Shown piece after piece: positions 1 through 10,700 of a stretch of 64,000 bases of DNA (the first letter of the stretch is position 1; each line of letters opens with the position of its first letter). The notes beneath the pieces were generated by a model. The model had not been told where the DNA came from. It did no database searches and saw only the letters and a list, made by a program, of their open reading frames with translations. The stretch comes from Aptenodytes patagonicus (taxonomy: Eukaryota > Chordata > Aves > Sphenisciformes > Spheniscidae): NCBI RefSeq assembly GCF_965638725.1, contig NC_134961.1, positions 3,100,001-3,164,000 on the forward strand. The letters run 5' to 3'. Position numbers and translations under genes: made by a program.

Positions 1-3000
1 GACGATGGACTGTGCGGCTCCCCGGCTTCCTGGGAATCAAGATCCGACCACGAACTCTTCAGGTCCCTGAACGCGGATTAGACGCCCGCTGCAACAGAGC
101 CTAATCCAACTGAAACCTACTGAAATATAAACGCATATCATAACCGTATGTGATTATACAGCCCACAGCTCATTAGCTCTTTCAGAGCTTTTGTGGGAAA
201 AGTGATTTGGTAACTTTTTAAGATAGTGGCCAAGTTTTTCTAGTAACATCTAAATGAAGATAGCCCCACAAAGCCTCTCTGCCGCTGCCCTCACACACCG
301 CCCCTCCTCTCCTCCAGCAACGCTGGGTGCAGCAGGCATGGCCCAGGCCAGGGACAGCCCAGCTCCATCCCCAGTCCTCGTCGGTGCTGGGCCTGCATTC
401 AGCCGTAACAACCAGGTTTACGCCACGCATTCAAAAGAGACAGTTCAAGATCCAATCCTCATACCGCTGTGAACACCACAATCATTTGTGATTCCTCTGA
501 AGTCACAACACTTCCACAGAAACAGATGAAAAGAAGCCACAGCTCTAGTACAGCTGTGACCAACAGTTTCTGCATGCGCTAACATGTTGACTCCGGCCAT
601 GTGTAACATGTTGTATAATTTATATGGTGTTTCACACTGTTTTTCAAGTTTACAGCATTTACTGGGACGCTTCTGACAAAAAAAGAGGTCAGTTTTGTTA
701 CCAAGTAGGAAAAAGTACTAGCTGGGAGGCAGACTGCATTAAAACATGCCGTGTCTCTTCCAGAACTTAAAGATAGGCTTTAGGTAGGGAGGCAAAACAC
801 CGGCTTTAGACCTTAGGTTGCTACAAGCTCAGCAACCCCCTTGAGAACAAACTGTTTTCTGAGCAGCAGAACTTAAAGCCCTGTTTCCTGTAGCTTTTTA
901 TCTCATGCTTTAATTATCTTCTCCCTTACAAGGCATCAGCTCTAACAAAGTCACTTATGGCACCTCTTCTTGGTGGATTCTCGGACATGTAATAACACCA
1001 TTAGCTTACTCAGGTGCCACTCCCGAAGTAGAGTCAGTAATTCATTTCTTGGCTCTGCCCAGCTGACTTCTCACTGTTTGTGCCCATAGTATTTTTGAGA
1101 TCATCAGACTTGAAGTTGAACATTTGAGCAGACCATGCGTGCAGATGCCTTGTCTTCTCAGACAACCAGGCTAATGAGGAAACTATTGCAACTACATAGT
1201 ACAATCAAGTCAGAAATACATGGCCAGTAGGAGCCTCAAGCAATCGTCTAGTCTATCATCCCTTTCTGGACTGGAATAAAAATCATCTAAAAAAACCCCA
1301 CCCACTGTTTCTGCTCAAGGGACCATTTTTTACAGCTTTCATAATCGCCTGGTTCAACGTTACACAAAATTTTGCCCAGTAACTAAACTACATATCCCTA
1401 CTTGTGCAGGCTTAGCTGGAAATTAAAGTTCCCTGCCCTCCAATATTCAACAGAGAAGCCCTGCTGTAAAGGATTTATATCCTAAATAGACAAATGAAGA
1501 GAGCATCCTAGGATCCCAAGACCTTCCCTCCCGAGTACTGCGCTCATAAAAGACGCCTAACAGCTCTGAGTCCCTCAAGTCCCAGGACAGGCAAAGAACA
1601 GGCTTCAGTCGTGTAGTCACACACAGTGCATTTCATCCCTTCTTCTAAGGGCTTGACCTCAGATGCCGAGAGGGGAAAAAAAAAAAACAAAACGTTGCAT
1701 GATTAGGTGCTTCCTATTTAGTAAGCCATAGAGGATTAACAATAGAAGTCTGACCTTCGGTTTAAATCCTCTTACCTGAATGGGAAAGAACGGCTTTAGT
1801 AACACAAAGACCATCCATTATCATTTGCCAGATTAAACAACTTAAGAGCCTTTTAAGAACAAATGAGTTATGAATGAAATGTAGTAGCTTCAAAGTAATC
1901 TAAAAGGAAAATATAGGACAACATCCACTACGTTGGCGGCTTTTACATCTAAGATCTTTGGAAAAGTATTTTCACATTATAATTAGTGTAATGATCACAC
2001 ACATTAGATGCAAAATTAAAAACACCTCAACATAAAACAGAAGTACTAACTTTGTGCTTCTGCTGGACAGTTCTGCATTGCTTGCTCTATTTCTATTAAG
2101 CATGCAATTTGTTATTCATACCTTAAAACACACAGGATGTACAACAAATCCAAGTTAATGTTCTTGCCTAGTCCAGAAAACCATGGCAACAAACACTGAA
2201 AGATTATTTGCATTTTGTATCTGTGCAGGTCTGCCAAAGCATGGTCATGGACCCTCCCTACTATTAAAAAAGAACGAATGGAAGTTCAAGTGTCTTTTGA
2301 CATCTCAACCTACCCCCTGCCTCTCAGCTCTTGTCCAACTCCATTTTATTCAGTCTTTCTTTCACAAACATTTACACACATGAGCAATTTCACACCTTAA
2401 CAGTCCACTTGAGGCAATGGAGCTATTCAAGCATATAAAGTTATTTACATACAGAGAGAATGGAAACCATCAACTCTGAGCTCCTTGGGGAGCTGAACAT
2501 ACCTTCGTGTCTCTCTGCAAAGCACCATGGAAATATATGGCACTGTAGGTGCAGAATGCATCATTTCCTGTCACTATTGTTAAATTTGGTTCTGGTCAAA
2601 CCAAGCGGCAAAAATAAACCATATGATCCTGTGCTACATTATAACAAAACTGCAAAATACTCTCTCTACAAAAAAACTAATTAAGATGTAGATTTAAATG
2701 CAAAGCTCTACAGTGGAAACAAGATGATTAAACAATTAGGCTCTTTTTTGTTTACAAATTGCATTTATAGCAATACACTTGGTTACTCACAGCTATGCTT
2801 TACAGCATATTTATAGGAGATGATGCAAAGCCCAAGGCATCTTCAAGTTTAGTTCACCATCATAAGATAACTACTTGCAACACTCCATGGGAGCCCAATT
2901 TTCCAGAATTTAGATGCCATCGTGAAGTTTAAATTGTTAAAACATTGATTTCTAAGCTACAGCTTATGAAGATTTTCCTCAGAAGAAGAGGGCTGAGGCA

Positions 3001-3400
3001 TCCTTTCCTGCTCTGATACCCACGAAGTTTCAAAAAGAAGATGATCTAGTGTTCTTCCCACAAATAGTATGTCAAGGGAAAAAAAAAAAAAAAAAAAAAA
3101 AAAAATCGCACACAGTACCAGCTGCAAGATTTTTAGAAATCATTCTTCCTAGCAGTTAACATGAAGTCACCACATAAAAGTATCAGAGAGCAGTCACTGG
3201 AAAATGGGCCAAAACATTAGGTTAGCAAATTAAATTCAACCCCCTTTAATTCAGTACATCACTGAATAAAGCTTCTTAATCCTGGAGACAGCTTATTTAA
3301 AAAAAACCCACCAAACCCCACTTATGGGCACCTACACAATTGCGAACTCTGGAAGACTAGAAATTGTGAAGACACCAGGCCTTCCCAGGAGGTTTCACAT
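1..3400. other. AT-rich region left of CRAMP1, no identified gene
   Basis: I see no coding exon I can identify here on either strand. The sequence is mostly AT-rich with short unconvincing reading frames, an (A)27 tract at 3079-3105 and scattered AATAAA motifs (for example near 3264). In mammals the gene beside CRAMP1 on this side is IFT140, transcribed away from it, so this could be a 5' UTR intron of IFT140 on the minus strand. That is inference from synteny only. A possible minus-strand splice donor (CAG followed by GTAAGA) reads at 1778-1770, but no convincing exon goes with it. Confidence 0.4.
3079..3105. repeat. poly(A) tract, 27 bases
   Basis: This is an uninterrupted run of 27 A. No retrotransposon body is recognisable on either side, so I treat it as a simple homopolymer. 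Its length may vary between assemblies. Confidence 0.9.
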
Positions 3401-3575
3401 TTGTGATTTCATGCGTGTTACTTGTAACCTTTATGAACAACAAAGAACTTATTAACATCCTTAATTGGCAAGGAGCGTGTTGTAAAGCGAGCTGCCGGGA
3501 CAGCGAGCGCCTCAGCGGCACTCTGGGCCCGAGGACCCCGCTCAGCTCAGAGCCCCTCAGCAGCACGGCCGCCAT
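3357..3575 (-). CDS. Candidate small ORF or first coding exon at CpG island edge (unproven)
   Basis: A minus-strand reading frame of 72 codons starts at an ATG (3575-3573) in a strong initiation context, with A at -3 and G at +4. The ATG lies inside a YY1-like ATGGCGGC element. The N terminus reads MAAVLLRGSEL and is followed by an Arg/Ser-rich stretch that resembles a mitochondrial presequence. The frame runs on to a stop at 3357, and its second half (SNTHEITNVKPPGKAW) has no feature I recognise. It could be the start of a minus-strand gene sharing the CRAMP1 promoter, or a chance frame inside a CpG island. I do not recognise the protein. Confidence 0.2.
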   Translation of the reverse strand: MAAVLLRGSELSGVLGPRVPLRRSLSRQLALQHAPCQLRMLISSLLFIKVTSNTHEITNVKPPGKAWCLHNF

Positions 3576-5200
3576 GTTAGGCGGCCTGGCCTCCCACCAG
3601 CCGCAGCAGGCCGGTCCCTGGCGCTCAGCCACCCTCCCTGGCACTGCCCTTCGCCTTAAGAACTGCTAAAAGCAACGCGGAATTAGCAAGAAGCGGGAGG
3701 TTCTTTAGTCGACATCAAGCCCACGTTGCGAAGGGATGCTCGGTACCAAACCCGCGGCACAGGGAGGCGCCCGCCCGGTGGACGCCCCCGCACAGTCCCT
3801 GCCGGTTCCGAGGTCCGGCCCCGGGAAGCACAAGTAGCTCCGGGCGGACAGCGGCCCCAGGGCTCCCCCCCACGCTCCGACGGGCGTAAGGGAACGGGAG
3901 CAGCGGGCGCTGCTGCCGCGACGCGGCTTCGCCGGGCAGCGAGCCCCCACACCGCGAGCCAGAGCTCGGCCGCGCCAGCGGACACCTCCGGGCGAGCGGG
4001 TAGGGCCACGGGGGAGCCCCGCACTGCTTTTACCGCCCGGCTAAGACCCGAGCACCGGGGGCCGCGGGAGAGCCCGGCGGAACCGCGAAGCGAACGAAGC
4101 AAAGCAGCGGCCCGGATCCCGCCCCGCCCCGCCCCGCCGGCGGCGCCCCCCCCCCCCCGGGAGAGGCGGCCCTTCCCGACAAGCAGCAAACACAACGCCG
4201 CATGCAAATCACCAGCTTTCTGACCAATGGAATCCTGGACCACGTCCAAGAGCCCCGGCTATCGGGCCCTCAATTGGCTTTTCTTTTAGCCAATCAGCAG
4301 CCAGCTCTCAGGATTCGCCTCGCCCTCTGACGGGCACTGGCCGCTACCTCTTCCTTCGCGTCAGGCTTTCGTCACCCGCCGCGCGCCGCGCTTTGTTTGG
4401 CTTGCGTTGGGGTCCCGGCCCCGCCTCCCGCCTCGCTCCCGCTTGCCGCGAGCCAATGGGACGCCCTGCTTGGGGTGCCGGGGCGGGGAGTGCCGGCGCG
4501 CTCAGCTGGGCCCGCGCGCCGCGTCCCGCCCCGCCCTCTCGGCCCGGCGCAGGGTGACGAGGAAGCGGAACCGCCGCGGCCAGGACCCCATCGCGGCCCG
4601 CTCTGCGGCCGGGCGCGGGGCTGGGGGCGACGGCGGGGCGCGGCCGAGCCCGGGGCGCCAGGGAGCCGCGGCTCCGGCCGGGGGCGTCGAGGCCTAGTGG
4701 GGAGCCGGCGGTGCCGGGACCGCGGCCGCGGTTTCGGAGGAGCCCGGGGAAAAGAGGTCGCCTCCCCGGCCGGGAGCGGGGCTGCCGCCGCCAGCGAAGC
4801 TGGGAGGGCCGCTGGGGCCCGCGGTGGTCGTAGGGCGCGCCGGCCTCCTCCCGAGCTGGCGGGTCTGGGGCGCAGCCTGGGGGTGCCTGGGGCTGCGGGT
4901 GCCGAAAGACCCGGGGCAGCCGCCGGCGGGAGAGCTGGAGCGCGGAGGCTGCACGGCGGCGTTGATGCGGCAGGTGAGACTCGGGGCGGGGGACGGAGCC
5001 TCCCGCGGGGGCGGAGGGGGCTGCTGCGGTGGGGGGGGGGAGGAACGGCGCCTGTCTCCCTGGGGGGCCCGGCCCGGCCCAGCTCTCCTGTCCGGGCCGT
5101 CGATCGACGGGGTGCGGCGGCGCGGGGGTCTGCGGGGAGCTTCGCCGCACGAAAGCATCTCTGAGGGGAGCCGGGCTTTTGTAGGAGGCGGGGTGAAGGG
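3480..5200. promoter_or_regulatory. CpG island, probable bidirectional promoter of CRAMP1
   Basis: GC content and CpG density rise sharply here compared with both flanks. The island contains an octamer ATGCAAAT (4202-4209), CCAAT boxes at 4224-4228, 4290-4294 and 4453-4457, and an inverted one (ATTGG) at 4273-4277. A GC-box array of CCCCGCC units lies at about 4120-4140. A strong splice donor at 4973/4974 follows. The CCAAT cluster without a TATA box fits a dispersed-start housekeeping promoter. Divergent transcription to the left is inferred, not shown. Confidence 0.75.
4460..4973 (+). other. CRAMP1: CRAMP1 exon 1, non-coding (5' boundary approximate)
   Basis: This is the predicted 5' UTR exon. 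Its 3' end is a near-consensus donor, CAG followed by GTGAGA, at 4973/4974, and it would splice to the acceptor before 7388. When joined to exon 2, the frame of the main ATG has a TGA at 4963-4965, four codons upstream, which fixes the main start at 7389. The same bases hold an out-of-frame ATG at 4965-4967. The transcription start cannot be read from sequence, so the left end is a guess placed after the last CCAAT box. Confidence 0.5.
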
Positions 5201-7387
5201 ACGGCGACTGAGCATGAAGGTCGAGAGGACCGAAGCGGCGAGGCTGAGAAGATTTTCCCTTTGGAAGGAGAAGGAAAAGGAGGGGCAACGGGAAAACGAA
5301 AGGCAGCTGAAACGGGTGCACTGGGCGCAGGGCACTGCCAGGGGGTTTAGGCAGGGCGCTGCAAGGAGCCGGCTGTGGGGAAGCGAGGCAGACGCTGGGA
5401 TTTGCTACCGTAGCCTTGTCAGTGACTGTCCCCAAGGTGTGTTCCTTTGGCATCCCCCTCCTGATTGTTGGGGGATGCCAGTGGATGCATCGTTTAATTT
5501 GCGGTAACAAAACTAAACTTGAAGTCAAGAAGATTTAAGCCTTGCTTAAGTTTTCGAGTGCAGACTGTCAGAGCTGGATGATTTCTCTCCTCAGAATGAC
5601 TGAAAACACTGCAATTTTTGTCGTGTGGAGAACAAGCTTGTGTTTGTCATTAGGGACCTGTCAGGTGAATAGTTAACCAAGTTTTAATATGAGTTTTGAT
5701 CCACAGTTCAAATCAGTTTATTGAGCATTTGCAAAGAATGGAACGTTGCCCAACATAATTCTGAATTGGTAGATTCGGTGGTTTAGCTGAAAATCATTAG
5801 AGGGAAGAGTACCATTTTAATAGTAGGAATACAATCCATAAACTGTAATCACACAGATTTGTACGCCATATAATGCTGATATATCTTGTTTATTTTAAAC
5901 CACGTTATTCTGGTGTCAGCCTGATCCATAGTAATTCCATTTTTTATCTGTGATATTCAGAATTTCCTTCTCTTGTTGGTTTTTATCTTTTCCCTTAATT
6001 AAACTTGGACTGTGGCTCCTGCTCTGGTGATAAGGCAGCTGCATTGCAACTGCTGCTTCTTTTTGTTTAGCTGTAAGTGGTTTCTTTCTTGGAAGTTGAC
6101 TTCTTTTAGGTACGGTGTGAGTAACATTTTTACACTCCTTAAGGAAAAAAAAAAAGCAGTTGTTGGGTTTTAGCAGATGATATGATTTAATGCCTTGAGC
6201 TTTTGTGTGTGTACCTGGCGTTTTGTTCCAAGTATTAAAAAAAAAAAACCCTTTAGAATTGAGAGGATTTATGAAGTTAGACACAGAATGAGCAGCCATC
6301 CCGGCGGCCGGTCCAAATGTCAGATGTGGAATTAAAGTTGTTTAGCGATGCCTCTCAGAAAGTCCAGGAGTGGTCCTCTAGCAAATGATGTTTTAAAACT
6401 TTTTTGCTTGGCCAAGAGGTCGCAGCATCGCCGCGAGTTGCACGGTCCCCAGCGAGGTGAGGGGGGGAAAAGCCGCTGCGGATGCCTGCAGAGTTTGTTG
6501 CCCTTCAGATTAAAAAAAATAATAAAGGGGGTCACTAATTTAAAATAAAACCGCAAACGCTGGAAGCTGCTGGCAGAGCCAGCCAGAAGTTGTTGGCTGC
6601 GGGGAGCCGGGCCGTCTCCCGGCGCGGGTCGGTCTGCAAAGGCCGGCGGTGACAGGCGCCCGGCCCGCGGCGCGATGCTCTTCGCAGAGGAGGCAGCCGG
6701 GCTTGGGGCTGCCCCGCGGGGAGCAGCGGAGAGGTGCCGGGGCTTCGGCGGGGGTGGGGGCGGAGGGGGAGCTGGAAATCTCGGTAGCCTCGGCCAGTCC
6801 CAGCCCCAGAGACACACACACACACAGAGGAGGAGAAGCCGCCGCCGCCGCATCTAGGAATATGAATCCCCCCCCCGCGGCAGGTCGGATCGCCTCGGCT
6901 CCATGGTGAGGAGAAAGAAGAGCCCCCCTGGGCCCGAGGAGCCGCGGAATGGGTAGGATGGGGGGCGAGCCGCCGGCCCGGCCCGGCCGCGCTGCCCTGC
7001 TCCGCTCCGCCGGGCTCGGCGGCTGCCTTTCCTCTCGGCGGCTGTCGAGCGCTTCCAGACGCCCGAGTTTGGCTGGGCGATTTCTCCGCCAAAGGCGCCC
7101 CGAACCCCTTCGGGAGGGTGCCGGAGGGCTGCCGGGGGAGCCCGGCTGCCTTTTGGGCCGGTTTGGGGGGGGTTCCGGCGGGGCTTTCCCCCTCCCGCCC
7201 TCGGCACAGGTTGTTGGGTCGGGACAGCAAACGAAAGGGGATTTAGTAACAAACAACGGCGGCCATGTTGAGAGGAATTTCTGCAGCTAAACTTCTCCCC
7301 TCTCAGCCCAGGGATTTCTCTCCCTCTCTGGGGGGCTCCCTGGCCTGACTTTGTGTCCCCCTCTTTTCTCTCTCTCCTCCCTGACAG
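4974..7387 (+). other. CRAMP1: CRAMP1 intron 1
   Basis: The intron begins GTGAGA and ends in a long pyrimidine tract and CCCTGACAG. It includes ordinary AT-rich sequence from about 5520 to 6300 and a second CpG island from about 6300 to 7280, listed separately. No repeat element is recognised. Confidence 0.55.
6300..7280. promoter_or_regulatory. Second CpG island in CRAMP1 intron 1, possible alternative promoter
   Basis: A separate GC- and CpG-rich block sits just upstream of the first coding exon, divided from the first island by about 1 kb of AT-rich DNA. It contains a donor-like GAG followed by GTGAGG at 6456/6457, another GTGAGG near 6905, a CACACA run near 6813 and a YY1-like GGCGGCCATGTTGAG near 7257-7271. 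It could be an alternative first exon or promoter for CRAMP1, or an unmethylated intronic extension of the main one. Sequence alone cannot decide. Confidence 0.45.
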
Positions 7388-7388
7388 G

Positions 7389-7737
7389 ATGACAGTGAAA
7401 CTGGGAGAGAGCAGCGGGGAGGAAGGGGTGAAAAAGCTGGGCAAGAGAGCAGGAGGAGATGAGGAGTCCCTGGAAGAAGAAGGGGCAGGAGGAGGAGGAG
7501 AGGCAGCTCCAGGCAGCAGCAGCACAAAGAAAGAAGAGAAGATTATTAACAACAACACTAACAGCAGCCCCCCACCGAACCCCAGCTTATCGCAGGCCCC
7601 GGCCTCCCTCCAGCCCTCCCACAGCCAGGACCAGCATCATTTTCTCAGGTCCAGTGTCAGACCTCAGAGCAAGAGGCTGAAGAAGGATTCCCAGGCATCC
7701 TCTTCAGTTGGCAGCAGCACTGCTGCAAAAGGCAAAG
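7389..7737 (+). CDS. CRAMP1: CRAMP1 coding exon 1 (gene exon 2)
   Basis: This exon encodes residues 1-116 plus one base (phase 1 donor AAAG, then GTACTG). The exon itself begins at 7388, one base before the ATG, after CTGACAG. It starts MTVKLGE and contains an acidic Glu/Gly run from a GGA/GAA-rich stretch (about 7445-7510), a poly-Asn/Ser segment, and the conserved [16 protein letters not shown]. It is mostly disordered-looking. Confidence 0.95.
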
Positions 7738-10700
7738 GTACTGTATTTTGGCACCCTTAAAACATGCGGGCGAGGGGGTTGGCGGGGGGGGGGAGTCACC
7801 TGTGGGTTTGGGGGTTGTCATTCTCCTCCTATGGATGCCATCTTTTGTTTGGTTTTGGGGAAGGTGTTTTGGGGCTTGTTTCTCACAGTAGCTGAAATCT
7901 TCTTTGTGTCCCAAGGCTTCAGCTTCCTCTTTGCGCTTGCAGAAATGGGGGGTTTGGATGTTTATGTGGAGAAGGAAAAAATCTCCGTTATTGAAGCAAA
8001 CCAAATTCTTGCATTTCATCTCTCTTGAGTTTTAGGAAATCCCTGTATTTTGGTTAGGAAATTAGACTCTAGCTAACTGTGTAATCAGGTGGCTGCACTC
8101 TGAATTCTGTTCTTGGATAATAAAATATTCACTGGGTGCTAGTTAAAAAAAGGGGGAAAAAACAACCCACAAGACATTGGTGATTTCCCCCAATTCTTTC
8201 TATGACCACTTTACCCAAAGAACTATTTTGGAAACAGCTATGAAATACACATATTGACATATTTGTCTCTAAGATTTTGAGTCCTGCATTACTGTTTCAC
8301 AGCAGTTTGGGCATCTCCATGTAATCTGAGTTTTTATTAAGATTGTTTTGTGTACATCTGAATGTCTGTATGTACATACATACATACACATGCTTTTTCA
8401 CTTTAACATTGTAGATAAGAATTTGATTTTTTTTCAAAGCTGTTTCTTACTTGAGTAGCTAGAAGACAGCAGGGATATTTGAATATCTTGCTGCTATTGT
8501 GTGTGCTCAGCAGTTACTGGATGACACCTGGCACTGTAGTTGAGCTGTACTTGAGACTAATTTTGGATACCTTGTGCAAAAGTACTCAAGTGTTATTCTC
8601 TGTTAATTTTTGAGAAAAACAACACTCGGAGATTTCTTCAGCATTTGAAATAACAAAGTTTACTCTTGTCTGCTAAAACGAAATAAAACTCCATGTAGTG
8701 TAAATGTGTCTTGGAGATTACCTCACTCTTTGGTCCATTACAGTGGTATGCACATGCTGGACATGGGGTAAACATGAATTATGATAGTTTTGTGTTACAG
8801 TAATAAAGCAGTGCAAATTGTGGTATTTTAGTTATTGGCATATCACGAAAAAATTCTTTTACTCAGTTGCTTGACAGTTAGTTTATATAATTGACTAAAG
8901 TATTTTTTACTACCTTAGTAAATCCTCTTTAATCTCAAACTTTTTGTTTTAAGTGAAAAGCTGCTATGTGTGATGTTGGAGGATAGAGCAGAAAGGCCTA
9001 CGTAATTTTTCTCCCAGTTGCATTAAACCAAATAAACAGATGGAATACCCAGGAGTGTTTAGCTACAGATAATTATTTCAAGGGTTGTAAATAGTATTAA
9101 ATGCGAGGAGGTGTTTCTTTGGAATACATGTTGTCCATGATTGACAAGTCAAACTTGAAATTATTCCATTGCTTTGAAAGTGTATATATGTGTGAACAAA
9201 ATACATGTATCTTTGTGCACGTGTATGCTCATGTTTGTATATTTGTACATAAACATTAATTTCCAGTTTTAGAGCAGTAGAACGGTTTTTAACTAGGTGT
9301 ATCAACACAACTGAAAAGCAAACTTCATTTATTTTGCAATTAGGATTCCAAAATAACCGTAATAAAATTATATACAGAATGGAAAATATTATTTCAGTAA
9401 TTGGTCATAGATAGTGCTTGTAATCACTGTACCTGACTATGTTGTCAGGTTTGAGGAAACTTCTTAAATCATTGGGGGTGACGGTGGTAGAATTATAGTT
9501 AAGCTTTCACTTTTTGAATTGTATGACCAGCCACAGCTCTGCCTGGCTAGTTTTGATGTGTTGATTTCTCTGATACGGTTGAGATTATAACTGTCAGATC
9601 TTGGAGAACAGAGCCATGGAGTGGGATCCTTTCTAATTTGAGTTCTTTACATTCAGGGATGCATACTGGGAGGTTTTCCAGGCTTGTCGGAATTGTCCCT
9701 AATGGAATGTCTTGTGATCAGAATTTATAGGGCTTTGCATTCCAAGTGAAGCGTCTCACAGAGCTAGCTTCCAATAGGGAACTGAAGGAAGGGTGAAGAT
9801 TACTAATAAAGATTGGACTTAAATCCTTCCACTTGCTGTCCCACCAACTTTCTCCTCCCCCTGTAAGTATAAAAATGATAAAAAGCTCGAATGCACGTGC
9901 TTTGGATCAGCTCTGAAAACTGGAAGCTTTTCCATTTTGCGTGTCACAGTCAAGGTGTTAGCTGCAAAGGTAATTTTAACATTGGCCAGCAGGGGTGTCT
10001 AGACCACACTTATACTTGGTCCAGTAAAACCAGAAACTTGTTTTTGTCATGGTCTTTCAATAATGCTATGTAACCCTTAGAATTTTATTAAAGTGGTCCT
10101 GCTTTTAGAATCTGTGTATTCTAAAGTGAAAACTCTTTCAAAGGCTATTATTAAGGAGTGTAATCAATAAACTTAATTTCTTTCAAATTGTAGTTACTCA
10201 GCGGGCATTGGCGTATCCTAATCATGTCTTTAAAAGAGCTTTGAAAATAGTTTGGGGTTTTTTTTTTCTGTCTGTTGCAGATCCCTTTTTACTTTCGGCA
10301 TTTGTACTTTTAGGGTGCTTCGTTGTAGCAGACAAATTATTGATAAACTAAACTTTACTGTAAACAGGAGGAAGAGTTTGCCCACTCAGCAGCTGCTGAC
10401 TTTTTGACTTCACCTTACTATGGTTCAGGGAAGATTGTTAATAATAATTCTCAAATTCTGCCTAGTAGAATGTATAAATGTATTGCTAATTTTCGGATTA
10501 CCCTGATGTAATCTTTAATTGCATCGTTGGATTCTGTCTCTTGCCTTTTGTGTACTGAGTTGCACTTTCGAGTTTAGGGCAAAAATGGCATAGAAAGTAG
10601 CATAGCAAAATAAAGTTTGAAAACTATTTCATTTCAAAAAGCCAACCTGTTTTGAATTGCTGAAAGGTTTGTCAAATTTCCTGCACAAATATCTAAATCT

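Noticed and set aside
1770-1864. Minus-strand segment with donor CAG/GTAAGA and an acceptor-like CTTAAAAG
   Set aside because: It is open in one frame, but the peptide is not recognisable. The same bases also look like a pyrimidine-rich acceptor, so the signal is ambiguous.
3683-5528. Long reading frames on both strands through the CRAMP1 CpG island (up to 394 codons)
   Set aside because: They are Pro/Arg/Gly/Ala-rich, overlap in several frames and match no family. GC-rich DNA lacks stop codons by composition.
6332-7558. Long minus-strand frames across the second CpG island and first coding exon
   Set aside because: They are shadows of GC-rich sequence and of the real CRAMP1 exon on the other strand.
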